A stretch of DNA of 64,000 nucleotides. Origin: Clostridium estertheticum (lineage in GTDB: Bacteria; Bacillota; Clostridia; Clostridiales; Clostridiaceae). This document shows positions 1 to 8,849 of the stretch, in pieces. Below the pieces are notes generated by a model. It was not told the origin of the DNA. It ran no database searches and worked only from the letters and a program-made list of their open reading frames with translations. How positions within the stretch are numbered: position 1 is the first letter of the stretch; each line of letters opens with the position of its first letter. The stretch covers positions 641,001-705,000 of the forward strand of contig NZ_JAAMNH020000001.1 of NCBI RefSeq assembly GCF_011065935.2, written 5' to 3'. A program made the position numbers and the translations under genes.

Positions 1-570
1 AAACTCTTTTTCAACTATGAAAGCAGTAATTCCTTTTGTTCCTTTGCTCTTATCAGTCATAGCAAAGACTATAAATAAATCTGCTACTGCAGCATTAGTG
101 ATAAATATTTTTGAACCATTTAATATATAATTATCTCCGTCTAAAATTGCTGTAGTTTGTTGCTCAGACGCATCTGTTCCTGCATTAGGTTCAGTTAATC
201 CAAAAGCACCTAATTTTTCACCTTTTGCAAGTGGAATTAAGTATTTGTTCTTTTGCTCTAATGTTCCAAACATATCTATTGGGCCAGCACATAATGAAGT
301 ATGGGCTGAAAGTATAACTCCCGTAGTTCCACATGCTTTTGATAGTTCTTCAACAGCAATAGCGTAAGATAAATTGTCTCCGCCAGCTCCACCAAATTCA
401 GTAGAAATTGGAATACCAAGCATACGATATCTAGCCATTTTCTCTACAGTTTCTGTAGGAAATCTTTCCGTTCTATCTATTTCCGCGGCTATTGGTTCAA
501 CTTCATTTATTGTAAATTCCCTTACCATTTGTTTTACAAATTCTTGTTGTTTTGTAAGTGTAAAATCCAT
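1..570 (-). CDS. bcd: Acyl-CoA dehydrogenase (short-chain/butyryl-CoA type), C-terminally cut by window edge
   Basis: The minus strand from ATG at 570 is open to base 1 (190 codons) and begins MDFTLTKQQEFVKQMVREF. It contains family blocks such as FGLTEPNAGTDAS (about residues 122-134) and GSKIFITNA, which line the FAD and acyl-CoA pocket of acyl-CoA dehydrogenases. An AGGAGGAAGG-like ribosome site sits just before the ATG. By family, it reduces crotonyl-CoA to butyryl-CoA with electron-transfer flavoprotein. The catalytic Glu lies in the missing C-terminal half. Substrate length cannot be fixed from half a protein, but the clostridial context and a thiolase in the window favour butyryl-CoA. 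A -24/-12 promoter lies 60-90 bases upstream. Confidence 0.85.
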   Translation of the reverse strand, partial: MDFTLTKQQEFVKQMVREFTINEVEPIAAEIDRTERFPTETVEKMARYRMLGIPISTEFGGAGGDNLSYAIAVEELSKACGTTGVILSAHTSLCAGPIDMFGTLEQKNKYLIPLAKGEKLGAFGLTEPNAGTDASEQQTTAILDGDNYILNGSKIFITNAAVADLFIVFAMTDKSKGTKGITAFIVEKEF

Positions 571-1023
571 AAACCTTCCTCCTCACTATTCTCTTGCTTT
601 TATAACGTTTACAAATTGAAATTTTGTATTCATAAATTATATAAGCAAGTATAATGCCATGTTTATTAAATTGTGTTTTCCAATTTAAATGTAGTAAATC
701 CTTCAAATATAGTGGTTTTATTATTTATAAATAATTGAATTTTCATTATTTTAATACTATTTCACCTTTTAGCATATATTTTTAGTTTTTTTGTTCCTTT
801 AATCGTACAATTCAATACAATTCATTGAACCTATGCCTTATTTTGTGAACACTTTGTTATAATTAAGGTAATTAATGTACACTAATCCGGACACTTATCT
901 ATAATGTTGAAACATAATTCTATATTAATAATTTGTCATATTAAAACAACAATGTAGAGGATTTTATAGCATGATGTCGAATAATATTTATACGTATGAT
1001 ATTTATTATAAGAGAGGTTTAAT
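571..1023. other. Divergent intergenic region with bcd sigma-54 promoter
   Basis: This AT-rich spacer separates the minus-strand acyl-CoA dehydrogenase from the plus-strand histidine kinase. Besides the -24/-12 promoter entered separately, it holds a short palindrome ATGTTGAAACAT at 904-915 and a GTTTACA half-site at 607-613 resembling the arms of the palindrome found before thl. No gene was recognised in it. Confidence 0.4.
644..659 (-). promoter_or_regulatory. Sigma-54 (-24/-12) promoter for the acyl-CoA dehydrogenase
   Basis: Read on the minus strand the bases are TGGCAT-TATAC-TTGCT. This matches the sigma-54 consensus TGGCAC-N5-TTGCW except for one C-to-T change, with the exact 12-base GG-to-GC spacing. 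The start of transcription would be near 633, giving a leader of about 60 bases before ATG at 570. An enhancer-binding protein is encoded at 8850-10562. Confidence 0.7.
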
Positions 1024-2160
1024 ATGAAGAAAGTGCGAACTAATTATATACTGGTATTAACAATAGGTTTATGTTTAATTTTATCCTTGGGAATTGTTGT
1101 ATATGAGGATCTTAATATGGAACACATTTTTAACAGGTCAGCTAGCTATAATTATTCTGTAGTTCATGTATTTACTAGAAACATATCTGCCCTTTTATTT
1201 ATTATGGGAATAGTAACTGCAATATTAGTATTTTTACTCACTAAGAGAATATATGAAAATAGAAGCATTACCAAATATAATACTATAGATAGAGAATTAG
1301 AATTAAGGTCTAAAAACAAGGAACTTGAAACCATAGTTAAAGACTTTAAAGAAAAAGAAGAAAAGCTTGAATATGATAAGCTTAAAACAGATTTTTTTGC
1401 TAATATATCTCACGAATTTAAAACACCCTTGAACATCATTATGGGAGCCATGCAACTATTGGAATTGTATGCATCAAATGGAACCATATTAGATCCTAAC
1501 TTAAAGCTTGATAAATACCTTAAAACTATGAAGCAAAATGCACTGAGGTTACTTAGACTTATCAATAATATTATTGATTTAACAAAGATAGATTCTGATT
1601 ATTTTTATGTTGAACTACATAACTATGATATTGTTGAGATTATAGAAGGGGTTATTCAGTCCATAAACTTATATGCAAAAGTGAAATCAGTTAATATAAT
1701 ATTCGAAAAGAAAATTAAAAATCAAATTATGGCAATAGACGCAGATAAAATAGAGCGAATACTATTGAATCTTCTATCAAATGCACTGAAATTTACAGAT
1801 GAAAATGGTAATATTGAAGTAGAGGTCGGAACCCAGGAAAATTCTGTGTATATTTTAGTTAAAGATGATGGAATAGGAATACAGGAAGATAAGCTAGAGG
1901 TTATTTTTCATAGGTTTAGGCAGGTGGACAAATCTTTTACTAGAAATAGAGAGGGAAGTGGCATAGGGTTGTCGCTAGTTAAGTCACTTGTAGAAATGCA
2001 TAAAGGAAATATAATTGTCAAGAGTGAATATGGCAAGGGGTCTGAATTTATAGTTGAATTACCAATTGTTACACTTGGTGAAGAAGTACAGACTCAGTTG
2101 TATTGCCAACATGAAGATAGTAGATTAGAAAGAATAAAAGTAGAATTTTCAGATATATAA
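1024..2160 (+). CDS. Membrane sensor histidine kinase, orphan
   Basis: 378 aa. Two hydrophobic segments (about residues 8-27 and 52-71) bracket a short extracellular loop. A coiled linker leads to a HisKA domain with FFANISHEFKTPLN (phospho-acceptor His about residue 130) and a HATPase_c domain with N-box NLLSNALKF, DDGIGI and GSGIGLSLV. It autophosphorylates and should pass phosphate to a response regulator, but none is adjacent. The next gene, 25 bases downstream, is a TPR protein that may be its partner. Start ATG follows AGAGAGG. The extracellular loop is only about 25 residues, so the signal may be sensed in the membrane or by a partner. The stimulus cannot be inferred. Confidence 0.9.
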   Translation: MKKVRTNYILVLTIGLCLILSLGIVVYEDLNMEHIFNRSASYNYSVVHVFTRNISALLFIMGIVTAILVFLLTKRIYENRSITKYNTIDRELELRSKNKELETIVKDFKEKEEKLEYDKLKTDFFANISHEFKTPLNIIMGAMQLLELYASNGTILDPNLKLDKYLKTMKQNALRLLRLINNIIDLTKIDSDYFYVELHNYDIVEIIEGVIQSINLYAKVKSVNIIFEKKIKNQIMAIDADKIERILLNLLSNALKFTDENGNIEVEVGTQENSVYILVKDDGIGIQEDKLEVIFHRFRQVDKSFTRNREGSGIGLSLVKSLVEMHKGNIIVKSEYGKGSEFIVELPIVTLGEEVQTQLYCQHEDSRLERIKVEFSDI

Positions 2161-2185
2161 TACAAAGTTGTGCTAGGGGGTAGAC

Positions 2186-3895
2186 ATGAATAGTAATTTA
2201 GAAGGGGATATAAATAACCTTGAAGCGGAACTGACAATATGTAAGGCTCCGGATAAAGATAATGAAAAATTTAATTTACAAATAAAGCTAGGAGATTTAA
2301 TTGAAAAAAGTGGGGATATAGATAGGAGCCTTGAATATTTCAAAAGTGCCTACGATACTGCTGTGATTTTAGAAGATAAAAAATATCAAGTAGATGCGTT
2401 AGTTAAAATAACAGAAGGTTATTTTTACAAGGGTGAAATAGAAGAAAGTATAAAGTATGCAGAAATAGCTGAAGAGCTTCTTAAAAACTTAGATTATATT
2501 AAAGGAAAATTAGACATTAGCCTATATTTGCTTAAAGTATATTATATGAAAAATGAATATTATAAAGCTAGAGAAATTGGAAATGCAGCCTTAAAACTTT
2601 GCACTGATGAATATATTATTTATAAGGGAAGAATTCTAAATGCGTTATCAAATTTATATCGTGAAATAACTAGTGTAGATGAGCATTTAGACTTATTACA
2701 ACAAGCATTATCCTGTTTTGAAAGTGCAAATGAATTAAGAGGCATCTTAGGGGTTCTAAATAACATTGGCGTAGTATATGCAGAAAAGTTACAAAATAAT
2801 GAAAAGGCACTAGAGTTTTTCTTTAAACTAAAGGAGCGAAGTGAAGATAGTAACTACTCAGAATTCAATGTATTTGCTCATGTTAATATTGGAGAAGCGT
2901 ATTTTAAATGCTTAAAATACGAAGAAGCACTCTATTGGTGTAAACTGGCTTTAAAAAAAGCTCAGGGAGCACAATTGGAAGCTATGGTATTCTATTCATA
3001 TGTAATTTTAACTAATATAAATCTAAAATTAAATAATTATAAAGAAGCTCATCTTTATTTTAATTTATCTAAGGAGGAACTTAAAACTTATCCTGATCAA
3101 GGAGCAATATTACCTTGGTTTTATAAATGTTCATCTAGTTTATTCTTAGAATTTGGTGACCTTCCTAAAGCTAAGCATAATATAAAACTAGCTTTAGATA
3201 TCTTAGGTGATGAACAGTCAATAATTAAATTGAACACAGGAATCGTTTATGAATTCATGAAACTTAAAGCAGCTAAGAATAAAACGGAAATCTTAGGTGC
3301 TCTAGAGGGAATCAAATATTTACTATCAAAATATAAAAATCCAGAGGATATCTCAAATATAGTGTGTGATGTTGTACTACAACTCATGGACTTAGGAGAG
3401 AGTGAACTAGCTTCTAAGTTAGTAGATGAATATAAGGATATAAGAGCAGATAATGGAGACACAGTGTTAAAGCGTAACTACATAGACGCATTAAGGTACA
3501 ATAATGAAGAAAAAGAGCAGATACTAAATAATGTGCTTGGATTAGCAGTGGAAATAAAAAATAATAAGTTGCATATGAAAATTTCTAGTAGTTTAGGGGA
3601 ATATTATTTTAAAGTATATAACTATGAAAAAGCTATAACTAGTTACTTGGATGCCTGTAGACAGTTAAAAAAAATAGTTATTTCTGTTCCGCAGCAATTT
3701 AGAGTTTCATATATCAATTTTAATAATTTACTTAAGTACTATAATATATTAGTCCGTATAAAAGAGGATTATTCTGAGGTTAAGGGTGATACTTATAAAA
3801 AATATGACTATATTAATGATGAGGCTGAATTAATAGAGTTTTTTGAAGAGCTAGATAAAATTTTAAGTGTTCGAATAAAAGCATGTAATTTATAA
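2186..3895 (+). CDS. Tetratricopeptide-repeat protein without an output domain
   Basis: 569 aa, soluble and almost entirely helical. Repeated TPR-like helix pairs are visible, for example GDIDRSLEYFKSAYDTA, GEIEESIKYAEIAEELL, NEYYKAREIGNAALKL and YNYEKAITSYLDACRQL. The C-terminal part (VPQQFRVSYINFNNLLKYYNIL) resembles the segment that precedes GGDEF, kinase or sigma-54 output modules in large clostridial TPR regulators, but here the protein stops after a short acidic tail. It probably forms an operon with the kinase at 1024 (25-base gap, AGGGGGT ribosome site). A scaffold or sensor partner role is inference. Confidence 0.75.
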   Translation: MNSNLEGDINNLEAELTICKAPDKDNEKFNLQIKLGDLIEKSGDIDRSLEYFKSAYDTAVILEDKKYQVDALVKITEGYFYKGEIEESIKYAEIAEELLKNLDYIKGKLDISLYLLKVYYMKNEYYKAREIGNAALKLCTDEYIIYKGRILNALSNLYREITSVDEHLDLLQQALSCFESANELRGILGVLNNIGVVYAEKLQNNEKALEFFFKLKERSEDSNYSEFNVFAHVNIGEAYFKCLKYEEALYWCKLALKKAQGAQLEAMVFYSYVILTNINLKLNNYKEAHLYFNLSKEELKTYPDQGAILPWFYKCSSSLFLEFGDLPKAKHNIKLALDILGDEQSIIKLNTGIVYEFMKLKAAKNKTEILGALEGIKYLLSKYKNPEDISNIVCDVVLQLMDLGESELASKLVDEYKDIRADNGDTVLKRNYIDALRYNNEEKEQILNNVLGLAVEIKNNKLHMKISSSLGEYYFKVYNYEKAITSYLDACRQLKKIVISVPQQFRVSYINFNNLLKYYNILVRIKEDYSEVKGDTYKKYDYINDEAELIEFFEELDKILSVRIKACNL

Positions 3896-3911
3896 ATGAA
3901 AATTATAAGTG

Positions 3912-3947
3912 GATCAGAGATTATATATCTCTGGTCTTATTTTTTTA
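3912..3947 (+). terminator. Rho-independent terminator after the TPR gene
   Basis: A stem GATCAGAGA / TCTCTGGTC (one G-U pair, 7-base loop) is followed by a T-rich tail. It closes the kinase-TPR operon. Confidence 0.8.
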
Positions 3948-3967
3948 TGTGAATCATATAATGATAA

Positions 3968-4105
3968 ATACTGCATAATGGAAAGTTTTTTTCAGTATAT
4001 ATTAAGGAAGGAAAGATTTTTCAAACCTCCTGCACTGAAAATCTTGGAATAGATGAATTTTGTGAATGGATTTTACAAGAGGTAAAGAAAAAAGTTATAT
4101 TTTAA
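3968..4105 (+). pseudogene. C-terminal remnant of a HypB-like hydrogenase nickel insertion GTPase
   Basis: A frame without a start codon runs from an upstream stop (3965-3967) to TAA at 4103. Its end reads SCTENLGIDEFCEWILQEV, which resembles the C-terminus of HypB (pattern SC.TGEGIDEWxxWL). HypB is the Ni-loading GTPase for [NiFe] hydrogenases. The P-loop and metal-binding parts are missing, so this would be a decayed 3' end. The next gene is a hydrogenase maturation protease, which fits a former [NiFe] maturation cluster. The assignment rests on about 30 residues and is tentative. Confidence 0.4.
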
Positions 4106-4122
4106 TGGAGGGGTGAGTTAAT

Positions 4123-4557
4123 ATGGGCAAAAAAGTCATTGCTATAGGAAATAGGTTAATGATGGATGATGCAGTAGCGGTAATGATTTTAGAAAGAATA
4201 AAGAATAAATTAGAGGACAAAAATATAGAGACTATTATAGGAGAAACAGATGTGGACTTTTGTTTTTCAAAATTAAACCAGCAAGATATATTTTATATTA
4301 TAGATTCAACATATTATGGAAATGTTCCAGGCACGGTAACTTTTAAAAATTTGAAAGATATTAAAAACACTAGAGGCTACTGTAGGTCTATTCATTCTTT
4401 AGGGTTAATGGAACTAGTAAATATGCACAAGATGGATATTAAAGGTTATTTTATAGGGATAGAGATTGCTAATATAGATATAAATATTGGGTTAAGCAAT
4501 CTTTTACAAGGACAACTAGATTATATATCTAGAGACATATTGAACTTTATAATATAA
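4123..4557 (+). CDS. Hydrogenase maturation protease (HycI/HyaD family)
   Basis: 144 aa. Family motifs are present: GNRLMMDDAVAVMIL near the N-terminus (the acidic metal ligand of the GNxLxxDDGxG motif), DSTYYGNVPGTV (second ligand Asp, about residue 66) and SIHSLGL (His ligand, about residue 90). Such enzymes cut the C-terminal peptide of the [NiFe]-hydrogenase large subunit after nickel insertion. No [NiFe] structural genes are visible here, so the substrate is elsewhere or lost. Glycines of the first motif are replaced (MMDDAVA instead of GDDGVG), a mild deviation. Start ATG follows GGAGGGGTG. Confidence 0.8.
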   Translation: MGKKVIAIGNRLMMDDAVAVMILERIKNKLEDKNIETIIGETDVDFCFSKLNQQDIFYIIDSTYYGNVPGTVTFKNLKDIKNTRGYCRSIHSLGLMELVNMHKMDIKGYFIGIEIANIDINIGLSNLLQGQLDYISRDILNFII

Positions 4558-4687
4558 GGTGATTTATTATGATACACAAATAGACTAACCTACGACTTGT
4601 TATTTATTTGAATGTGCCTTATTATTAAAGCGTATATCTATACAAAAAATATACGGTTTAATAATATTTACTTTTTTGGAGGGCTAC

Positions 4688-5926
4688 ATGTCAAAAATAA
4701 ACAAATACATTATAATATCATTAGCTGTATCGCTATTCGGCGAGCTATATTTTTATCCTGTTGAAAGTGGACTTAAATTTTCCGCAGGCGTAATAATTTT
4801 TAATTTATGTGTGCTTATGATGGAAGATATGTCAGAAGTAGTAATAGCAATTTTATGTGGTCTGGGGGTATTTATGACAAGAAACATTTTTGGCATATTA
4901 CTATTGCACCATGACATTATAGAAACATTGGTTCTTAATTTTCCCTCACTTTTATATTATTTAATCTATGGAGTTCTTCTTAAGATTACCAAACTTAAAA
5001 AATATAAAAACAGTATAGTTAATACAATATTTATATTAGCATTAACTGATTCGCTGAGCAATATAATTGAAGCTGTCATGAGAAATAGTATTAATATCCA
5101 TATTGTAAGAATTATAATTTTTGTAGGGTTTATAAGAGGATCTATAACTTATCTCTCTTACCTCACTTATAATAAACAAAAATTATTTATTTTGAATAGT
5201 GAACATCAAAAGAGATATACTGAGTTAAACTTATTGATTTCAAATATACAGGCAGAAATGTTTTATTTAAAGAAGTCTATGAAGGATATTGAAAAGGTGA
5301 TGTCGAAAAGTTACAGTTTGTATGAAACCTATAAAAACAATGAATATTTAAGAGAAAAGACTTTGGACATTGCTAGAGAGGTTCATGAGATAAAAAAAGA
5401 TCATTATAGAGTTTTAAAAGGATTTGAGGCCCTTATAAATAATTTTGAAAATGAGGATGCTATGACTCTCTCAAATATTTTTACTATTATTAGAGATAAC
5501 ACTAGCAGATATATAAAAGAAAGTAATAAAGAAATAGGAATATCATTTCATTTTCAAAATGACTTTGCTGTTGTGGCTCATTATAATATATTTGTTATGC
5601 TCAATAATTTAATTATAAATAGTATAGATGATTGTGAAAATAGTGCTTTCATTGAAATATCAGAAAAAGAGGATGAAGATAATATATATTTTGAGGTAAC
5701 TGATACAGGAAAAGGTATCGAGGAAGATATTCTACCCTATATTTTTAATCCAGGGTTTACCACTAAATATGATGATATAACAGGGAAATCCTCTACGGGC
5801 ATAGGGCTTTCACATGTAAAGAATATTATAGATGATTTAGGCGGCAATATTGAAGTAAAATCAGAAATAAATGTAGGGACTACATTTATTTTAAAAATAC
5901 CTAAAAATTCACTGAATGGAGGATAA
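4688..5926 (+). CDS. GlnK-like membrane histidine kinase (SPOB_a/HATPase type)
   Basis: 412 aa from ATG at 4688, chosen because GGAGGG lies 5 bases upstream; an in-frame TTG at 4676 overlaps just before that site. The N-terminal 165 residues form five or six membrane segments. A coiled region follows, then a Spo0B-like H-box REVHEIKKDHYRVLKG and a HATPase domain (N-box NNLIINSIDDC, DTGKGI, GIGLSHVKNI). This arrangement, with the adjacent response regulator starting 2 bases after the stop, matches the B. subtilis GlnK/GlnL (YcbA/YcbB) pair that senses glutamine. The downstream glutamate symporter supports amino-acid sensing. The exact ligand is inference. Confidence 0.8.
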   Translation: MSKINKYIIISLAVSLFGELYFYPVESGLKFSAGVIIFNLCVLMMEDMSEVVIAILCGLGVFMTRNIFGILLLHHDIIETLVLNFPSLLYYLIYGVLLKITKLKKYKNSIVNTIFILALTDSLSNIIEAVMRNSINIHIVRIIIFVGFIRGSITYLSYLTYNKQKLFILNSEHQKRYTELNLLISNIQAEMFYLKKSMKDIEKVMSKSYSLYETYKNNEYLREKTLDIAREVHEIKKDHYRVLKGFEALINNFENEDAMTLSNIFTIIRDNTSRYIKESNKEIGISFHFQNDFAVVAHYNIFVMLNNLIINSIDDCENSAFIEISEKEDEDNIYFEVTDTGKGIEEDILPYIFNPGFTTKYDDITGKSSTGIGLSHVKNIIDDLGGNIEVKSEINVGTTFILKIPKNSLNGG

Positions 5927-5928
5927 TT

Positions 5929-6807
5929 ATGGAAAAAACTTTTTTGATTGTTGACGATGACATTAATATTATAAAAATGCTAGGACTTCTCATAAAAAAA
6001 AACAATCTTGGAAAAGTTATATGTGAAATAGATAGTGGCAGGGATGCTGTGCAAGAGATTATCTTCTATAATCCGGATATAGTACTTATTGATCTTTTGT
6101 TACCAATAGTGGATGGAATTGAAATAATGAAAGCTAGCAAGAAGCAAGGATATAAGGGGAAGTTTATTATGATATCCCAGGTTGAAGATGAGGCCGTGGT
6201 ATCAAAAGCATATGAAAATGGAATAATTTTCTTTATAAGCAAACCTATAAACAGTATAGAGGTTATTAATGTTATAAAAGGAATATGTCATAATATTGAG
6301 CTAGAAAATTCACTAGCCCTCATAAAGAGCGCAGTATTCAATTTAAATAGTGATAAAAATGTACCAAAAGAATTATTTTTAGATGAGCAAATAGCTAATA
6401 TTTTCGCTGATATAGGTATTGCTGGAGCTGTAGGAAGTAATGAGTTAATAGTGATTATACATAAAATAATAAATTTTAAAAAAAGAAACCCTACGTCTAC
6501 CTACAAGTTACAAAAGATATACGATGAAATCCTACAACAAGAAAATGGTGAGGTGGACGTAAACATAAAAGCAAATAAAAAAGCCTTAGAACAAAGAATT
6601 AGGAGAACTATACAAAAGGCTTTGGAAACTATATCTGAGCTGGGTTGTGATGATTATAGCAGCAGTGTTTTTATGGAATATAGCACCTTGCTATTTGACT
6701 TCAAACAAGTAAGGCAAGAAATGCGACATATAAACAATCCTTTAGAGGAACCTGGAAAAATAAATACTAAAAAGTTTATTGAAAGTATCATTACAAAATT
6801 AAGTTGA
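5929..6807 (+). CDS. GlnL/YcbB-like response regulator
   Basis: 292 aa. A receiver domain occupies residues 1-120, with the acidic pocket in FLIVDDD, phospho-acceptor Asp in DIVLIDLLLP (about residue 55) and the conserved Lys in ISKPIN. The rest matches the YcbB-type C-terminal region rather than the common LuxR or OmpR DNA-binding domains, including a helical segment with KALEQRIRRTIQKALETI. It is the cognate regulator of the kinase immediately upstream (2-base gap). By family it activates transport or catabolism of glutamine/glutamate. The gltS gene 160 bases downstream is the obvious target. Confidence 0.8.
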   Translation: MEKTFLIVDDDINIIKMLGLLIKKNNLGKVICEIDSGRDAVQEIIFYNPDIVLIDLLLPIVDGIEIMKASKKQGYKGKFIMISQVEDEAVVSKAYENGIIFFISKPINSIEVINVIKGICHNIELENSLALIKSAVFNLNSDKNVPKELFLDEQIANIFADIGIAGAVGSNELIVIIHKIINFKKRNPTSTYKLQKIYDEILQQENGEVDVNIKANKKALEQRIRRTIQKALETISELGCDDYSSSVFMEYSTLLFDFKQVRQEMRHINNPLEEPGKINTKKFIESIITKLS

Positions 6808-6967
6808 TAATAATTTTAGTATATAATAAGCTTACAATAAATTCTATGAATAGTTTGAAAATTTAATCTTTGAATGAAGTATTTTGTAGTATTCTGTTGT
6901 TATTTGTATAGGCCACTTATAATATATTATATAATGTAATGTAAAAAATTATAAGGAGGCAAAACAA

Positions 6968-8179
6968 ATGGCTTTTAAATTAGATATGATTCAAGCAGCC
7001 GCACTAGCAGTCGTTGTTTTATTTATAGGACAACAAATAAAAAATAAATTAGTTTTTTTAGATAGGTATTGTATACCTGCACCAGTAATTGGAGGACTAA
7101 TTTTTGCAATTATAACATTAGTACTAAAAGTAAGTAATATTTTAATTTTTGATATGGATATAACACTACAAAAATTATTTATGACGGCGTTCTTTACAAC
7201 TATTGGTTTTACTGCAAGTCTTAAACTACTAAAAAAAGGTGGAAAAGGAGTTTTTATTTTTTTAGGAATATCTATAGTACTGTGTGTTCTTCAAGACATT
7301 ACAGGGGTAACACTTGCTAAGATGTTTGGTCTAAATCCACTTATTGGTCTTAGCACAGCGTCTGTTCCAATGGTTGGTGGACATGGAACATCAGGTGCAT
7401 TTGGTCCAATCTTTGAAAAAGCAGGAGCAGTAGGTGCAACTACAGTAGCAATGGCATCAGCAACTTTTGGTTTAATTATGGGTAGTATCATTGGCGGACC
7501 TTTAGCAAAACGTTTAATTGATAAGAATAATCTTTCATATCCTATGAAAACGATTAAAGGCGAGGCTATTAAAGAGGCTGCAGCAACGATAGAAGAAAAC
7601 ACTGGAAAACAGTTAAATTCTGAAAACTTTATGGGTGCTGCATCTATGATTTTACTCGCTATGGGAATAGGTACAATTATATCCATGCTTTTAGAAAAAA
7701 CAGGCATGACTTTTCCACCATACATAGGTGCTATGTTTGCAGCTGCAATACTAAGAAATATATCTGATTCTACAAATTCCTTTAAAGTTCACTTAGATGA
7801 AATCGATATAATAGGAGGCATTTCCTTATCACTATTCTTATCTATGGCATTAATGGGATTAAAGCTATGGCAATTAGCAGATTTAGCTTTACCATTAATA
7901 GTAATGTTATTAGCTCAGACCGTATTAATGGGATTGTTTGCATATTTTGTAACCTTCAACTTAATGGGGAGAGATTATGATGCAGCAGTAATGTGTGCTG
8001 GTAATTGTGGGTTTGGTATGGGCGCTACTCCAAATGCAATGGCTAACATGGGAGCTATGACAGACAAATATGGTATTGCTCCAAGGGCATTTTTTATAGT
8101 ACCACTGGTGGGAAGTTTATTTATAGATTTCTGTAATGCTGGAGTAATTACAACGTTTATGAATGTTTTCGGAAAATAA
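6968..8179 (+). CDS. gltS: Sodium/glutamate symporter GltS
   Basis: 403 aa polytopic membrane protein with the two inverted halves typical of ESS/GltS carriers. Conserved signatures include PAPVIGGLIFA, VPMVGGHGTSGAFGP in the first re-entrant loop and GNCGFGMGATPNAMANM in the second. It couples Na+ to uptake of glutamate. Start ATG follows AAGGAGG. Its location behind a GlnK/GlnL-like system suggests induction by extracellular glutamate or glutamine. A strong terminator follows, so it is probably transcribed alone or with the regulators. Confidence 0.9.
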   Translation: MAFKLDMIQAAALAVVVLFIGQQIKNKLVFLDRYCIPAPVIGGLIFAIITLVLKVSNILIFDMDITLQKLFMTAFFTTIGFTASLKLLKKGGKGVFIFLGISIVLCVLQDITGVTLAKMFGLNPLIGLSTASVPMVGGHGTSGAFGPIFEKAGAVGATTVAMASATFGLIMGSIIGGPLAKRLIDKNNLSYPMKTIKGEAIKEAAATIEENTGKQLNSENFMGAASMILLAMGIGTIISMLLEKTGMTFPPYIGAMFAAAILRNISDSTNSFKVHLDEIDIIGGISLSLFLSMALMGLKLWQLADLALPLIVMLLAQTVLMGLFAYFVTFNLMGRDYDAAVMCAGNCGFGMGATPNAMANMGAMTDKYGIAPRAFFIVPLVGSLFIDFCNAGVITTFMNVFGK

Positions 8180-8222
8180 AAAGTTCTTACATTTTTAATA
8201 TTCTATAATTTAATATATTTTA

Positions 8223-8268
8223 AAGTATGTATTACTAAAAGAATACTTTTAGTAATACATACTTTTTT
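8223..8268 (+). terminator. Strong rho-independent terminator after gltS
   Basis: A perfect 19-bp stem (8223-8241 with 8246-8264, loop AATA) runs into a T tract. It ends gltS transcription. Confidence 0.9.
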
Positions 8269-8406
8269 AATAAAAATTCATAATGGTAATGTATACTTTT
8301 GGTAACGATGGTTACATATTATTAAAGGTAAGTATATTATTATATTACTGTGGAAGTATATATAAATAGTTATTTCAATATAATTTAACTTAAAGGAGTG
8401 ATCTTA

Positions 8407-8595
8407 ATGAAAGCGTATGTAGATAAAGATGGATGTATCAGTTGTGGATTATGTACAGAGGTATGTCCAGAAATTTTCAAGATGGAGGATGATGGGAAAG
8501 CTGGGGCATCTAAAGATGAAATTGCAGATGATTTAATTGTTAGTGCAAAAGACGCAGAAGAAGAGTGCCCAGTTAGTGTAATTACAGTAGAATAA
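8407..8595 (+). CDS. Single-cluster 4Fe-4S ferredoxin
   Basis: 62 aa starting MKAYVDKDGCISCGLCTEVCP. The CxxCxxC triad plus the distal Cys in EECPVSVI bind one [4Fe-4S] cluster; the protein is acidic, as in electron carriers of the mono-cluster clostridial/Desulfovibrio type. ATG at 8407 is preferred over GTG at 8398 because AAAGGAG ends immediately before that GTG. It could serve the hydrogenases or other reductases. The gene stands alone between two terminators. Confidence 0.92.
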   Translation: MKAYVDKDGCISCGLCTEVCPEIFKMEDDGKAGASKDEIADDLIVSAKDAEEECPVSVITVE

Positions 8596-8652
8596 ATTTA
8601 AAATCATACATTTAGTTAATAGTAACAAGAATAAGTAATGATAAGAAAGTCA

Positions 8653-8683
8653 AAAATAGCGAGATAATATCTCGCTATTTTCA
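8653..8683 (+). terminator. Terminator after the ferredoxin gene
   Basis: A perfect 13-bp stem AAAATAGCGAGAT / ATCTCGCTATTTT (loop AAT) has A and T rich flanks, so it could work in either direction. Confidence 0.75.
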
Positions 8684-8849
8684 TTTGTCTAAGCCACAAA
8701 CCAAGTCTTTATAATGGATTTTGAACTTAATACTTGATTAAAAAAACTATGAACTTTATAATTGTGTTATAAGCTTAGGAAAATGAAAATAATTAGACGA
8801 TTATACTGACTTGTTATTTATTTAAATGTACATTTAAGGAAGGTGACAA

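Noticed and set aside
4888..4906. TTGGCAT followed by TTGC inside the GlnK-like gene
   Set aside because: The GG to GC distance is 14 rather than 12 bases and it lies within coding sequence.
8297..8313. GTAAC-GATG-GTTAC inverted repeat upstream of the ferredoxin gene as an operator
   Set aside because: Short, single, and without a matching promoter or second copy; not enough to support a site.
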